Source of the DNA: Heloderma charlesbogerti
Taxonomy: Eukaryota > Chordata > Lepidosauria > Squamata > Helodermatidae
Reading direction: 5' to 3'
Assembly: GCA_026122225.1 (NCBI GenBank)
Contig: JANEZZ010002197.1
Span: 558,001 to 622,000 of the forward strand
DNA length: 64,000 bases
In this document: positions 11,194-23,469 of the stretch, piece after piece
Position numbering within the stretch: position 1 is the first letter of the stretch
Layout of the letters: every line of letters begins with the position of its first letter
The notes under the pieces: generated by a model
Databases searched by the model: none
Seen by the model: only the letters and a program-made list of their open reading frames with translations
Told to the model about the DNA's origin: nothing
Translations under genes and position numbers: made by a program

Positions 11194-11236
11194 ATGGCGG
11201 CTCTCGGCGGCTGGCGCGAAAGGGCTTGCAAAACTG
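11194..11236 (+). CDS. MRPL10: MRPL10 coding exon 1
   Basis: It encodes [14 protein letters not shown] plus one base, with donor ACTG|gtaagg. The start codon sits in AAGATGGCGGC, both a strong Kozak and a YY1-like element. Confidence 0.9.
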
Positions 11237-14200
11237 GTAAGGGCAGATTAGGTGCAGCGTTCTCCTTCTGCCGCTGGCGTTTGCAAAGAATTGTACTCTG
11301 CACGTGCTCCATCCCCGTCAGTTTCGTTGGAGATCGAGGGTCTAGGAGCCTTGCACCTCGCCCTATTGAAATCCAGGGTCTAAGGGGGCCCAGCGTGTAG
11401 CATTTCTAGGGTCACAAGAATCTGAATATATCAGCGGGAATGTAAGTGTATACATATGCCCCTAAAGTTCATAATGTATACAATGACATTCCCATTTATA
11501 TTTTCAGATTCTTGTGGTTTTTCCACCATTTGTACTGCTATCTTATGAATCTGTTATTTCCCTCTTGTTATTCCCCTCCGTTATTCTATTTTTTTTTATT
11601 TTTTATTTATTTATTTCATTTCTATATCACCCAATAGCCGAAGCTCTCTGGGCGGTTCACAAAAATTAAAACCAAATGGCACACAATAAAACAATTTAAA
11701 ATATATAGAACATTAAAACCACAATAAAACCTAGCAGGAATTTAAAATACAGATTTATTTTAGGGTGCAATCCTATGCAAGTTGAGAGAGAGAGAAAGTC
11801 TACAACTCCCAGCATGCCCCAGCCAGCTATGCTGGCTGGGGCATGCTGGGAACTGTAGGCCTTCCCCCCCCTCTAAACTTGCATAGGATTGCACCCTTAA
11901 TCTCTGATATTCTCCTCTTTGTACTTGTATCTTATGAATCTGTTATTCTCTTGTGGCATTTCTAGGGTTGTTATTCTTTAATTTATCAGTCTAGCCATTT
12001 GCCACATCAGTAAGCTCTGACTTGGATTCCTGCATTGAGGATGCTCTGACTTGGATTCCTGCATTGAGCAGGGGGTTGGACTCGATGGCCTTGTAGGCCC
12101 CTTCCAACCCTACTATTCTATGATTCTAAGGCAAGAGGAACCAAAGTGTCAAAGGGGCTTCGGCAACTGTCTCCGTTCTTTAGATCAGAGTAGTGTATGA
12201 GGACTCTTGGGAAAGCCACAATCGAATTACCCAGTAGGGTTCTCTTCCCCCACTGCCTTTGCATCCAATTTGAAATAGGTGCTCAAATTCCCTGTGCTGA
12301 GGGAAATTTCCCTGTCTGGCATTGAAGTGGAAAGGAGGTTGGTGGTCACACAGATTATGCTATATCAGTAGAAAACGTTGTAACTGAATTCATCTGTCAA
12401 GATACATGAGCTGTGATTTGCCATTCTTGTGAAACTTATTGTTAACCATTGGGATGTTGTTTAATATAATAACAATGATGTCAGGGTGGACACTGAGCCC
12501 ATAGAATCCCAGAGTAGTTCTGATTCTGAGGAAGAGCAGTCGCTCCTGGGAGAGGAGCACGCTCCTCTTTCCCAGGGCCAACAGCTGACGGAGATTCCTC
12601 CCACCAGCATTCCTAGCTTAGATAGCAGTCCAGGGAGTGACAGAGCGCGGATAGCAGACTTGGTGGACGCGTGACGCCGACGCAGAGAGCGGCGCCAAAT
12701 GGAGGGCGCAGAAAGGAGGCGTAGTGCCCAGTTGGCGCGCAAACAACGGCTGCGCCCAGAGGATCCAAGGTAAAAGGGGAGGGACTCTCCCTAGTCCTTA
12801 CATTCAGGGGTCTGCCAGTAATTCCCTTTCAAACGGGGACCAACTGTTGCAACGTAGGGCATAGGTACTGTGCTGCTCAGATCTAGTTGCAAACGGTAGG
12901 GTTGTTAAGTTGTAAAAGAAGAATAAAGCTTTGAAAGGAATCCCTTTGTGTCTGGACTTGGCTACTGGATTAGACTGAGAGAGGCCTCCAAGGAGCCCTT
13001 GACAAATATGAACAAAATCTGCCCATAATAATTTTTCTAGGTATTTAGAATGCCTTGTCCATTATAAATAGTCTATGAAAATTATGAATGGGGGGAGCCT
13101 TAAGCCGTTCTTGACTGTGATGCCATTAGAACCAACAGAAAAGCCCTTAACTGCACATTTGGGGTTGCATCCAGATTTACATTGGATCAACTGCAATGGC
13201 AGAAGACTTCCCCACCTCCTCCTTTCCACTGCGGCCGTTCCCGTCTCCCCCCCCCCCCCGAAAATGCTGCACAGTCAGAAGACCCTGCTGAATGGGGTAA
13301 ACACTGTGTGTGGGAATCCCCCCAAATCAAGCAAAGGTGCCTTCACTTGGAAGGCAGATCCACATCCTGAGAATAAAACTGCCAATATCATACTGCCCCA
13401 ATACAAATTTATGGTGTGACCATACACCATGTATTTGTGTACAGTTTTGGTCACCACACCTAAAAAAAAATTCTGTAGAGCTGGGAAAAGTGCAGAAAAG
13501 GGCAATTTATTTCTTGTATTTGTCCAAAGTCATTCCTAAAGGACATCATTACAACACACTTATTGCCTGATTCTAGAAGATACTAGAAACCAAGTCTGGA
13601 ATTCTTTATCTTTACACTTGAACGTATTGTTAAACTCCAACATCACTATTAATAATGTAATCCCCATTAAGTTCAATGAGACTTATTCCATAGAAAGTGT
13701 GTTTAGGATTGCAGACGGAAAGTCCCACTGAGAGCTTCAGCGTGAGGAGCTTTGTGTTTGCAGGGCATTCTAACTTGTTTTATGATGGAAAATGCTTCCC
13801 CTGTGTAAAGGTTTTCCCTTAGTGTTTCCTAAGAGAATAGTTGGAATCCTTCTGTAGTCCTCATAACAGCCTGCTATATTTAAATCTTTTACACTCTGAG
13901 CATAAAAACAATGCCAGTGTGGTGTAGTGGCAAGAGTGTTGGACTAGGAGCTGGGAGATCCGGGTTCTAGTCCCCACTCGGCCATGGAAGCTCACTGGGT
14001 GACTTTGGGCCAGTCACACACTCTCAGCCCAACCCACCTCACAGGGTTGTTGTTGTGAGGATAAAATGGAGAGGAGGAGGATAATGTAAGCCGCCTTGGG
14101 TTTCTTGCAAGAGGAAAAAAGGCGGGGTATAAATGCAATAAATAAATAAAGCAAAGTCATATTTCAAAACCCAAAATAATTGGGGGGGGTACCTTCTCTG

Positions 14201-17200
14201 ACGTTGCACACCAAGGCTACACACAGTACTTGAAATGGAGACATGCTGTACATTAGTAGAACAGTGTTATGCTGCTGCTCTTCTAATACCCCCTGAAGTT
14301 TTTTGCCTTCCTAGTAACCGGTGACTTGGCTGACTTGTATGGGTCATCTGGAACTATTTGCTCTGTAAGCATCCCTTAGTTCCTGCTGCCTGCTTGTAGC
14401 ACACTGGCTTGGGTTGTGTGAGTTGATCTGTGGGGCGACTGGACATCCAGGGTGGGGGTTAGCATGGATATCCATTTGATCCTCGACAACACTAGGTTTC
14501 TGTGCTTCCTCTTAACTCGGTTTTTATAGTTGGAAAGGCTGTCTGTACACATTATGGGAGCTCACAAAATGCCCTGCATTTAGGATTGTACCTTACTCTA
14601 ATTTCTTACGTTTGTCCACTGCTCCAGGCTGGCTGCCCACCCTTCAGTTCATCCGCCATGGCTCCAAAGCTGTTACCCGCCACTGGAAAGCTATGCACTT
14701 TGTGCGGCAGAAGCTGATGGCGGTGACGGAATACATCCCACCAAAACCTGCGATCCCAGAGGCGTGCATCAAACCCCGTGTCAGAGTTGCTGAGGAGGTA
14801 ATGCAGGCCAGCCTGGCTGACCTGGTGGTGGCTATGGAGAGGCCCGCTTGTGGGTAAAATTCTTGAGTGGGCTGGTCACACTTCTTTCGCTGCGATGCTG
14901 CCAATTGCAGCGGGGTTCATATGATTTCTGTGCCAGATAACCACTTTAGCCTGGTGAGAGTGACTCCCAGAGAGCAAATGACACTCATGTCCGCTGCCCT
15001 TTTTCTGAACCTTTGGGGCAGGGCCTTTTCTGTAGTTATGCCTTCCCCAGGAAAGCTTCTCTGGTCAGCTTTTAGGTCTTAATCATCCTCCCTTCTTCCC
15101 TCCTTGTTTCCAGGAAGATACTTGACGTACTTTAGATAAATTAGAATGTGTTTTGTAGTTGGCTGTTCTAGTTGTTGTTGTTTTAAACTTGTTTTATTGA
15201 GTTTTGTGTGCTTAAATTGGGTTTTGCCATGTATGGCTTTATAACTAACTACCAGGGCTCTGTGGACCAGAAATATGGTACAGAAGTGGATAAATAATAA
15301 ATGAGTATCATGTTGGCATGTCAAGAAGCAGCATTGGTATTTACCTATCAACTGAGGACCATGTGCCCTGGGCAGAAAGCTGGGTAGATAGATATAGATT
15401 AATGAGTTAAATTATTTATATCACCAAGAGAAAAAGCAAATTTAAAACATTGACTTAAATCTCTAAAGGAGCCATCCTGTGGCTGCTAGTCAGCGGCTAG
15501 ACAGCCATAGGATAGGTCGGTTCCCTGAGAACCAGCCTTTCCCCCCACTCCTGCACTGCCTCATAGGCAGCATGGAACAGCTCCACGCTTGTGAGAGCAG
15601 CACGGAGCGTTGTAAAAGGGGCGTTCCCGGGGCGGGGAGGGCGGAAATGCCAGTATGACACATGAGATGACACCTATGTGTCATCCGGCCACCACCCTCC
15701 CTCTGACTTCCCACAGCTATATTCAATATTCAGTTATATTCCACGAAATCCCACAATTTCTGCTGTCTAGCCATGAATGCAGGACAGGAGAAGCGCAGAG
15801 GAGATGATCCCCTCCATGCTTCTCCTGCCCTACATTGGATAGGTGGTCGCCTCTGAGTTTGGAGGCGGCCGCCTATCCCCATAGGATTGCGCCCTAAGTT
15901 ATCTATTTCCTGAACAAGCATGTTGGTGCCATAACTATTCAAACACATCGATGTATAACTAAATAGAAGCACTATGTTACATAGCAGCATAATCCAAAAC
16001 GTCTATTCGTGCATCCTGCATGCCATTTGCACTGCAGAACGTATATGTGCTTAGACAGTGTGGCGGGTCTTCCTGCATCTCAGCCTTAATGGCTGCAAAC
16101 AAATGTATCCCCCAGGAAAACGGTTATATGAGGTTGTTGCATCGGGAAGTGAAGCAAACTTTCCTCGAGAGTAAAATGATTGCTGTGTGCCAGTACAACT
16201 ATGCCCCTGGAAACGACATAATACTCATGAGGCATCGGCTGCGGAAGTACAACATCCATGTCAAATTCTTCCCCAGTGAGGTACAGTTTTATGCAAACAG
16301 TTCTTCTTGGGATGCAAGGTGAAGTGGAGTGAGCTTTTTTTCCCTAGGCACCTGCCTCCACCCTTTGAAAACAAAACTCCTGCAGAGCCAAGTTTCCCAT
16401 GTAGGTCTGCTGTGCTGGATGTGCCCAGGTGTGCACAAGGGGTGGGTGAGAAATCAGAGAACATGCCACATCTCACTGGTATCTTCAGAGGCTTTGCATC
16501 TAGCTGGCAGAAAAGTGCCACCTGCTGCTGCTTGGGCTAGCTGTTTGTTTATTTATTTATTTTATTACATTTATATCCCGCCTTTTTTCCTCAAGGAACC
16601 CAAGGCGGAGTACATAATCCTCCTCTCCATTTTATCCTCACAACAACCCTGTGAGGTAGGTTGGGCTGAGAGTCAGTGACTGGCCCAAAGTCATCCAGTG
16701 AGCTTCCATGGCCGAGTGGGACTAGAACCCGGATCTCCCAACTCCCAGTCCAACACTCTTGCCACTACACCACACTGGCTCTTGGGTTTTTGTTGGAAAA
16801 CAACCAGTTGCCACCAGATTTTGCTTGCGGTGAAATCTTGGGGACACATTTTGGAGGTTCCTGCTCAGGAAAAACATCCAAGGAATTTCTGGTGTAGCAA
16901 AGAGAGTTTTGACAAGACTGGCAAATTTTCCCAGAAAGACCTTCTGCTCTTCTCTAGCCAATGTGTAGCCGGTGATTTTTTGAACGGTGTTTCAAGACTG
17001 ACACGTGGGCTGGCTTCATCAAATTGTAGAATATACCAGGGCAACTACCTCCCCAAACCCTTGTTCCCTCATAGCTTTGCATCTCCCCCTCCCCTGCCAC
17101 TAGACAGGGTTGTTCCTTCAACTGAATATTCCTCAGAGCTAGAGTTGCCAGGCCTCAACACAACGATTTCTCCCGGTCCTTTAAAAGTTCCAGTGCAGTG

Positions 17201-19592
17201 AGAGAAGATGCCCCAGCTTGGTGCATATCTTCTTGGAGTTGTACCTCGTGGTTGGTGTTCCTCTGCTCTTTGATCCAGCAGAGGCTTCCCTCAGTGGAAT
17301 AGGGAGGGAGGCCATTTTTGCCAGTTCCCCACTTTCCCCCACAGCTCCCCTAATCTGCTCCAAAGAGTTGGGAGACCTTTCAGAACAGTGCGGAGATGAT
17401 ATGGGGTGCTGCAGCACAGAGGGAGAATCAGCAAAAAATTCCTCGCTCTTCATTCCACTAGAATCCAAGAGCCTTCTTTCAACGGGGGACCCCGTTCAGT
17501 AGAACCCTTGGTGTTTAACTGGCATTTTACCTCCATCCCAGCTGTCCATGGAGGCTCAGGTGTCAGCTGTGAGCCGGACAGCGCTGTATCAACTCCATCT
17601 GATACGGCAGCTGCGCCTCTTCCTTCCCAACCATCTGCTCTCATCGGTAGTACATTCCCTGGTCTCCTCTCGTTTAGACTACTGTAATGCGCTCTACGTA
17701 GGGTTACCCTTGAAGACGGTTCGGAAGCTGCAGCTGGTACAGAACGTGGCGGCTCGCCTCATTAAAGGCAGCCGCCGGCGAGATCACATCACTCCAGTGC
17801 TGAAGGAGTTGCACTGGTTACCAGTTGTTTTCCGGGCCAAATTCAAGGTGTTGGTTTTGACCTTTAAAACCCTATATGGTTCTGGCCCAGCCTATCTTAA
17901 GGAGCGCCTCCAGCAGCACCAGACAGGCCGCTTAACAAGATCAGCCTCAGATGGCCTTCTCTCTGTCCCATCAGCCAGGACAGCTAGCCTGGTGGGGACG
18001 AGGGAGAGGGCCTTTTCTGTAGTGGCCCCCACTCTGTGGAACTCCCTCCCTAGGGAACTCCGTCATGCCCCCTCTTTAATGAGCTTCCATCGTGCATTAA
18101 AAACGTGGTTGTTCAGGCAGGCATTTGGGGTGGTGGGTTAGGGTATTTTAGAAAATGTTTTTATTGTAGAATTTTATTGTTTTATTGTATGTTGTACATT
18201 GCCCAGAGTGGCTGGGTGACCAGCCAGATGGGCGATTAATAAATTTAATAATAATAATAATCCTTCCAGATCATGAGGACTTTCCTTTTGGAATCCAAGT
18301 ATAAGAATCTCCTCCCTCTCTTTGTGGGGCGCAACCTTCTAATGGTGAGTCCAGAGATGAGGGCACAGGAAATGTTGCAAGTCCTGAGGAAAATTCCACA
18401 GATTAACCTCCTAGGTAAGTGTTGAGTGCTCTACCACCATCTTACAGAATGGTGCCCTTGGAATGCTAGCCAGCTAACAAAAAACAGATGTGATGCAGTT
18501 TTTACCCAGAGGGCTTAAAATCTATATTCGATTAATAAATTGGGAGTTAATAAAAGAAGCCAAGGATTACCAATGAATAATAGAGATGGCATAGGGGAGA
18601 GTCGGGTAACAGTGAGGGAAGCTACTTGATAATAGAGAAGAGGCAGAGTATCTAAGCCAGCTTTCCCAAAGCTGGTGCCCTCCAGATGTTGTGGACTACA
18701 ACTCCCAGGATTCCTGACCCTTGGCTATGTTGGCTGGGGCTGGTGGGAGTAGGGAGAGCACCAGGACGGGGAAGGCTGGTCTAAGCATAACCTTACCATA
18801 GACTTAGGCCAGAGTGTGCTCTGAAGGCACATGATGCAGTTCTCTTGCTGAAACTAAGGGAGTCTGGCCCTGTAAACTGCCTGGATGACTGACTACTTGG
18901 TAACAATATGGAAGCTTCTCTGGAAAGAAGAGTAGGGTATAAGTGTGGCAAATAAAACAAATACAAGCTCCGTTGAGGGTGTGGATGTATGAAGGGGGAC
19001 AGTCACTTCTTGCAAGTCGAAACCAAAAATTGGTCCCAAGGAAAATCAAATCTTTGCATATGTTGGGCAAATGTGACAGTGAATGCAAATTTACCTCCCA
19101 GCATTCACTTTTGTTCTAGAAATGATATTGCACTTTTAAAAGACATCATTCATCCAGCAGTGTGTGTGTGTGTGCACACACGCACGCATGCGTGTATACA
19201 CACACACACACACACATCAATAATTCTGTTCATAAGTTCTGGAACTAAAACTACAGTGCATTCAGATTCAGCAACTCTCCTCCAAATTAGGTTTTTAAAA
19301 TACTTTGAATGCTACGCATGCATCTCTTTGTCTCCCTCATCCAGGAGCGTGCGTTGACAATGTCATCCTAAGCAAACAAGGTTTCACAAACTGTGCCAAC
19401 CTGCCGTCCATGCTGGCCGCCCAAGGAGAAGTGGTGGGTGCTCTCTCTCTCATGACGTCCCAAACCAGCACACTTCTGCGGCGTGGACCTGTTCACTTGA
19501 CTTCTTTGTTGGACCAGTATGTTAAACGGCAGAACTGCGAAGATGTTGAAACAAAGGAAGTGGGGACTCCAGACAAGTCGGAAGGCCTTTGA
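11194..19592 (+). CDS. MRPL10: MRPL10, mitochondrial large ribosomal subunit protein uL10m
   Basis: Five coding exons: 11194-11236, 14628-14797, 16116-16280, 18270-18414 and 19345-19592. They give 771 nt, a 256-aa protein against about 261 aa in human. uL10m forms the base of the L7/L12 stalk of the mitoribosome, anchoring bL12m and helping recruit translation GTPases in the matrix. The N terminus ([15 protein letters not shown]) is Arg-rich and suits a mitochondrial presequence. The hallmark [20 protein letters not shown] follows, then MIAVCQ and LMRHRLRKY, then the uL10 core with [13 protein letters not shown], and a C-terminal [12 protein letters not shown]. All introns are GT-AG and phases agree. 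A second in-frame ATG upstream (11161) could add 11 residues, but 11194 has the better Kozak context (AAGATGG). An L2 LINE lies directly against the exon 4 acceptor. A polyadenylation signal candidate is ATTAAA at 20121-20126. Confidence 0.96.
11592..11757 (-). mobile_element. L2-type LINE 3' end
   Basis: It shows the reversed 3' UTR signature caatagccgaagctctctgg and ggcggttcac, followed by A/T-rich sequence. It carries no coding part. Confidence 0.8.
11763..11896. mobile_element. Harbinger-like hairpin MITE, copy 1
   Basis: The terminal inverted repeat is GGGTGCAATCCTATGC with its complement at the far end, and the interior is a long palindrome built on ctacaactcccagcatgccc. Flanking TTA occurs on both sides (11760-11762 and 11897-11899). 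Confidence 0.8.
12042..12128 (+). mobile_element. CR1 LINE 3' end
   Basis: It has the classic CR1 terminus: cagggggttggactcgatgg, ccttccaaccc and a final (ATTCTATG)-like repeat. A 27-bp duplication (tgacttggattcctgcattgag, first 20 shown by position 12018-12040) precedes it. Confidence 0.85.
12479..13004 (+). mobile_element. Solo LTR-like element 1
   Basis: It begins TGTCA and ends TGACA, with gaataaagctttg as a polyadenylation region near 12930. Its first 200 bases encode an acidic frame with SSSDSEEEQ followed by an Arg-rich stretch. It is similar to the element at 53838. A convincing target duplication was not found. Confidence 0.55.
13005..13912. other. MRPL10 intron 1, no gene seen
   Basis: It contains a MITE remnant near 13650-13712 with aagttcaatgagacttat and tttaggattgcag. 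The open frames at 13075-13570 are overlapping and unmatched. Confidence 0.45.
13913..14152 (+). mobile_element. Sauria-type SINE
   Basis: A tRNA-like head (cagtgtggtgtagtgg, then gggttctagtccccactc) is followed by a body (cacagggttgttgttgtgag) and a BovB-like tail (ggcggggtataaatgcaata) with a TAAA-type end. Confidence 0.85.
14628..14797 (+). CDS. MRPL10: MRPL10 coding exon 2
   Basis: It is 170 nt with acceptor cactgctccag and donor GAGGAG|gtaatg. It encodes the strongly conserved block including GSKAVTRH and [13 protein letters not shown]. It ends in phase 0. Confidence 0.97.
15467..15894. mobile_element. Long Harbinger-like MITE (about 430 bp), copy 1
   Basis: It ends in ataggattgcgccc and starts aggagccatcctgtgg, roughly complementary. 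TAA flanks both ends (15464-15466 and 15895-15897). It is homologous, in inverse orientation, to 29154-29538. Confidence 0.65.
16116..16280 (+). CDS. MRPL10: MRPL10 coding exon 3
   Basis: It is 165 nt and phase 0 on both sides, with acceptor tatcccccag and donor GTGAG|gtacag. It encodes [20 protein letters not shown] and [19 protein letters not shown]. Confidence 0.97.
16540..16785 (-). mobile_element. Sauria-type SINE
   Basis: A reversed copy: the tail tttatatcccgcc comes first, then caaccctgtgaggtaggttg, and the reversed tRNA head gccactacaccacactggct at the end. Confidence 0.88.
17545..18260 (+). mobile_element. L2-type LINE, 5'-truncated, in MRPL10 intron 3
   Basis: An open frame at 17548-18141 encodes the LINE C terminus ([47 protein letters not shown]). 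The 3' UTR follows with gggcgattaataaa and an (ATA)n tail ending about 9 bp before exon 4. It lies in sense orientation relative to MRPL10. The frame is intact, suggesting a fairly young copy. Confidence 0.9.
18270..18414 (+). CDS. MRPL10: MRPL10 coding exon 4
   Basis: It is 145 nt, entering in phase 0 and leaving in phase 1 with donor CTAG|gtaagt. It encodes [19 protein letters not shown] and [11 protein letters not shown]. Its acceptor tccttccag is preceded directly by the A/T tail of an L2 LINE, so only about 9 intronic bases separate LINE and exon. Confidence 0.96.
18663..18782. mobile_element. Hairpin MITE of the ggtgccctccagatgttg type
   Basis: The inverted arms are ctttcccaaagctggtgccc and agcaccaggacggggaaggc, around a core ggactacaactcccag. 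Related copies lie at about 33307, 40931, 42783 and 49926. Confidence 0.75.
19345..19592 (+). CDS. MRPL10: MRPL10 coding exon 5 and stop
   Basis: It is 248 nt with acceptor ccctcatccag. It encodes [16 protein letters not shown], a middle segment and [12 protein letters not shown], ending in TGA at 19590-19592. Confidence 0.96.
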
Positions 19593-19810
19593 TGATGAAT
19601 GCCCTTCAATGTGCTCTTCATTGCCTCAGACACAACTTCCCATCTGTTTGTTGCATGTCCGTGGCTTGGAGTGGGTGGAACTTAGTTGATAGGCATGATT
19701 TAAGTTCTGTAGGGGACAAAATGAGGACCAGATTGTGAATGAGGGATGCTGGATTTCAGATTTATGTCTGGATATAAGGTTAGCACTCGATTCACATCAG
19801 CATTGATTTA

Positions 19811-19926
19811 GGGTGCAGTCATATGCATGTTTAGACAGGAAAAAAACCCTACATTTCCCATGCTGGCTGGGGAATGCTGGGAATTGTAGAACTTTTTTCT
19901 GTCGGAACATGCATAGGATTGCACCC
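19811..19926. mobile_element. Harbinger-like hairpin MITE, copy 2
   Basis: The TIR is GGGTGCAGTC with end GGATTGCACCC, and TTA flanks both sides. It may form part of the MRPL10 3' UTR. Confidence 0.8.
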
Positions 19927-20329
19927 TTAAGCCAGCCAGCAAGCATGGAAGTAATACAGCAAAAGTAACCTAATGGTAGTCTTATTACAAATCATAACAA
20001 ACTCGACAGATTGGTAAATAGGGAAACTGGGTTTTAAATGCAGCATAATGCTCATCTTTATGGAGGCTTCTGTGCTTTAGGACCTAAAGTATTATACCAT
20101 GTGCTTGCAGCTGTAATATTATTAAACATTTTTTTTAAGGATTCTGCTCTGTTCGACAACTGGGATTAGGAGAAGAAATTTGCCATCATCATGGGTGCTC
20201 TCTCTTAAACCAGACAGAAACCCTGCACCATGAATACATATGCATGTTATCAATATAAATATTAGCTTATTTGGCATAATTTTTGTTTTGGGAGATATAA
20301 GGAGCTATTCTGGACAGTGAAACGTATTT

Positions 20330-20760
20330 CTTTTAAATTATTTATATACCACCTTGCATCAGGATAGATTCCAGGGCAGTTTATCAAAATCAAAACTATA
20401 ACAACCTGATAAAAATATAAAACATTAATAAATAGACAGCAAATCCAAGATAAAGCAATATTTAACATGCCTGAGAGAACAAAACCAGTTTTAGCATAGC
20501 AGCTAGACATTAATAATGTTGGTAGCAGGCAAGCCTCTTTAGGCAGGGCATTCCACAGGAGGGGCGCCACTGCCCAAAAGACCCTGTTTGTAGATAACAT
20601 CTTGGATGGAAGAGGGACTTGGAAGAGGACCATAGCATGTTAGTAGGATGATACAGGAAGCAGTGCTCCATCAGGAACTTGGGTTCTGAGTTGTTCAGTG
20701 CTTTGAAGGTAAGCACCAGCATTTCAGATTGGGCTAACTGCTGCAAATTCTGCTCAGCCC
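20330..20760 (-). mobile_element. L2-type LINE 3' end
   Basis: Minus-strand fragments encode LTFKALNNSEPKFL and a WNALPKEA-like motif, followed by a 3' UTR toward 20330. Confidence 0.75.
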
Positions 20761-21600
20761 CAACTATGTTCTAAGATTTAACAAAGGGCCTACTCACTTT
20801 CAAGCCATAAGGGCTAGAAAATTGGTTTAGAAAAACACAATGTGCTAAATAAAAACAGCCTTGGAGGCTGTTGGATGGAATGCTGGCCTTTCTTATCACT
20901 TAATATGGTCTTTCTTTTTGTGTCTTTGCTATGTTTCCATTTATGCCTTTATGTCATACCAAGAATGTGTGGTTAAAGACGTCTATCCCGCCCGCTCGAC
21001 TCCTTTCCTTTGCAATTCTTCAACTGACCATTGCATGGAAGAAGCTGATAAAACACAAAGCTAATTTCCACCTTCTGTGTGGTCCCAGCAGGAATCAGAA
21101 ATACAATCTGTGATACCAACCAGCTGTTCCTGAAAAGACAAATACCTTTTCCAGCTGTAGTCCACCAAGTGACCATTGAGAAGTGAATAGGCATGACAAA
21201 ACCAGTAGCAGTTCACTGCCCTGGGAAGTCTAGGGGGTTGGGGGGGGGCGGGCCTGAGTACCACTTTTGGACTACAGTTCCCAGGATTCTTTAATAGAGA
21301 ATGCTGACAGATTAAAACAGCTGTGAAACTAGTTAAAATGTGTTGCAAGACGATATAAAAGTGGTGATGAAATACACCAGTGAGTGATTCTTCTAATTCT
21401 AGTTGTGTTGTGGCTGGCTATATCTACTAAGTGGTGAGGGAAAGGTATTCTGCATAATCAGATACATGCAACCTGCATATGTTGATGGGGAGAAAATAGG
21501 AATATTGTAGAGAGAGATGCTCTCTGAACTGAATGCCGTTTCTCCACAATCTGAAATGTGTTCTGGCTGTGATTGCTCGGTGGAGAACTAAAGCCACTTA

Positions 21601-21719
21601 AGGTGCAATCCTATGCATGTTTAGACAGAAAAAAAAACCTCTTATAACTCCCAGCATTCCCTAGCCAGCATGGGAGTTGTAGGACTTCTTCCTGTCTAAA
21701 CATGCATAGGATTGCGCCC
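21601..21719. mobile_element. Harbinger-like hairpin MITE, copy 3
   Basis: The ends are AGGTGCAATCCTATGC and GCATAGGATTGCGCCC. The left flank is TTA and the right flank TTC, one mismatch. Confidence 0.75.
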
Positions 21720-22025
21720 TTCCTATATGCTAGTCAGATGTACCTTCATTACTTCCCTTCTTTCAAAGGATCATATGGGATAACAGTTACTTGTAACTCA
21801 GTCAAACTGTTAAAATGCTATAGAAATAGCTATGCAAATTAGATCTGGGGCTGAAGCTGGTTAGCTCTGGCTCAGATGAAGTACTGATAATTATCCAGGA
21901 TTTGACACAGGAAAACAAATGTTTGTTTATTACACATTTGATTGAACAAAGGCTTTATGAAAGAATAGTAAGTAAGCCAAATGAATTATCAGTCTCTGTG
22001 ATATGTGGTTGCACACTCTACTAAA

Positions 22026-22118
22026 GGGGTTTTAAGAATATTACAGTAACATTTCAGGGGGTTTTAAGAATATTACAGTAACATTTCAGGGGGTTTTAAG
22101 AATATTACAGTAACATTT
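22026..22118. repeat. Tandem repeat, about 33-bp unit x3
   Basis: Units carry ttttaagaatattacagtaa followed by catttcaggg. Confidence 0.92.
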
Positions 22119-23068
22119 AATCATGAAGAATACACATTAAATTGTATACGATGGTACTGTAATAGCGCATCTCACTGCTAACGTGAAAAGATCCTCTGAA
22201 TTTCAAAACTGAGTGCATAGTGCAAAGGTTGTGATGTAAGTTCCTCATGTCAGAAACCCTGGACTCTAGCCAAAACAGGTAAAGAACCAATTATACTTGC
22301 TGTGTGGATCAAAAATGGTAGAAAATGAAAATAAGGTAAAATGACTTCTAAGATCTTGTCATAATCATTTCAAAGCAGGCAGTTCCTGGGTTCTGTCACA
22401 TTCTAGCATGACCAGGCAAAGAATGGGGTTATATAGGCTGCTTAGTGCTCAACAGCTGCATTTGCACGATCGTCACTAAGACCTTCCACCATGGATGAGC
22501 TCTCTTCCATGTGAAGATCCTAGTTTGCATTAAACCAAAATTTCTCTATCATATCTGAGCTGGAGAACTCTGGCTTAATGTCGGTTAGGGAGCAAGGAGA
22601 ATAAGCCGGGAAATCCTTAAATGGGATTGAATTTGAGACATGGGGAAAATCTGCCGCTTGCCTGAGCCTCATCAGGGCCAGAGGGCAGGTTTAGTCCCCA
22701 GTCCAGCAAAATGCATGGTTGGAGGAGTGGTTAGTAAACCTAGCTTCCAGTAACACAACCACTGCTGTTGCTATGTGAACAACTGATGGTGTGGAAAGGT
22801 GGTTAATTTCTAAAAAATATAAAATACCAATCCAGTTTTATTTATAAAACTAGAGCTGCATAACAGATTAAAATATCCAATGTACTAAGGTAAAAGTGAA
22901 CAAATCACACATAGAACAGCGAATATGATTAATAAATCCAAAGCTAACAATCTAAAGATAAAACTCCATGTTGAGTTACAGCTAAAACAGACAAATACAT
23001 ATATTTTTAACACTCAAACTTCTCTGGTGCAACCATTTACATCTGCCTTATAATATAGAATAAAAGTA

Positions 23069-23400
23069 TTGGTTGTTGTTCAGTCGTTAAGTCATGCCTG
23101 ACTCTTCGTGACCCCATGGACCATAGCATGCCAGGCCTTCCTGTCCTCCGCTCTCTCCCGGAGCGTGCTCAAGTCCATATTCATTGCATCGGTGATGCTA
23201 TCTAGCCATCTCATCCTCTGCCGTCCACTTCTCCTTTTGCCTTCAGTCTTTCCCAGCATCAGGGTCTTTTCCAGAGAATTTTCTCTTCACATTAGGTGGC
23301 CAAAATATTTGAGCTTCAGTATCTGTCCTTCCAATGAGCAGTCAGGGTTGATTTCCTTTAGGACTGACTGATTTGACCTCCTTGCAGTCCAGGGGACTCG
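23069..23400 (-). mobile_element. BovB LINE 3' end
   Basis: A diverged reversed copy of the BovB C terminus and tail, with gactcttcgtgaccccatgg and ccaggccttcctgtcc. It is about 90% like the better-preserved copy at 24069. BovB is an RTE-clade LINE known for horizontal transfer among squamates and other animals. Confidence 0.85.
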
Positions 23401-23469
23401 TAAGAGTCTTCTCCAGCACCACAGTTCGAATTAATTTGTATAGCTCCCTTTTAAAGCTATCCAAATTGG

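Larger units (their letters stand above)
20761..23068. other. MRPL10-OSBPL7 spacer, no gene seen
   Basis: It holds a Harbinger-like MITE (21601-21719), a 33-bp tandem triplet (22026-22118) and otherwise unassigned sequence. Frames at 20861-21348 are short, overlapping and unmatched. Confidence 0.5.
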
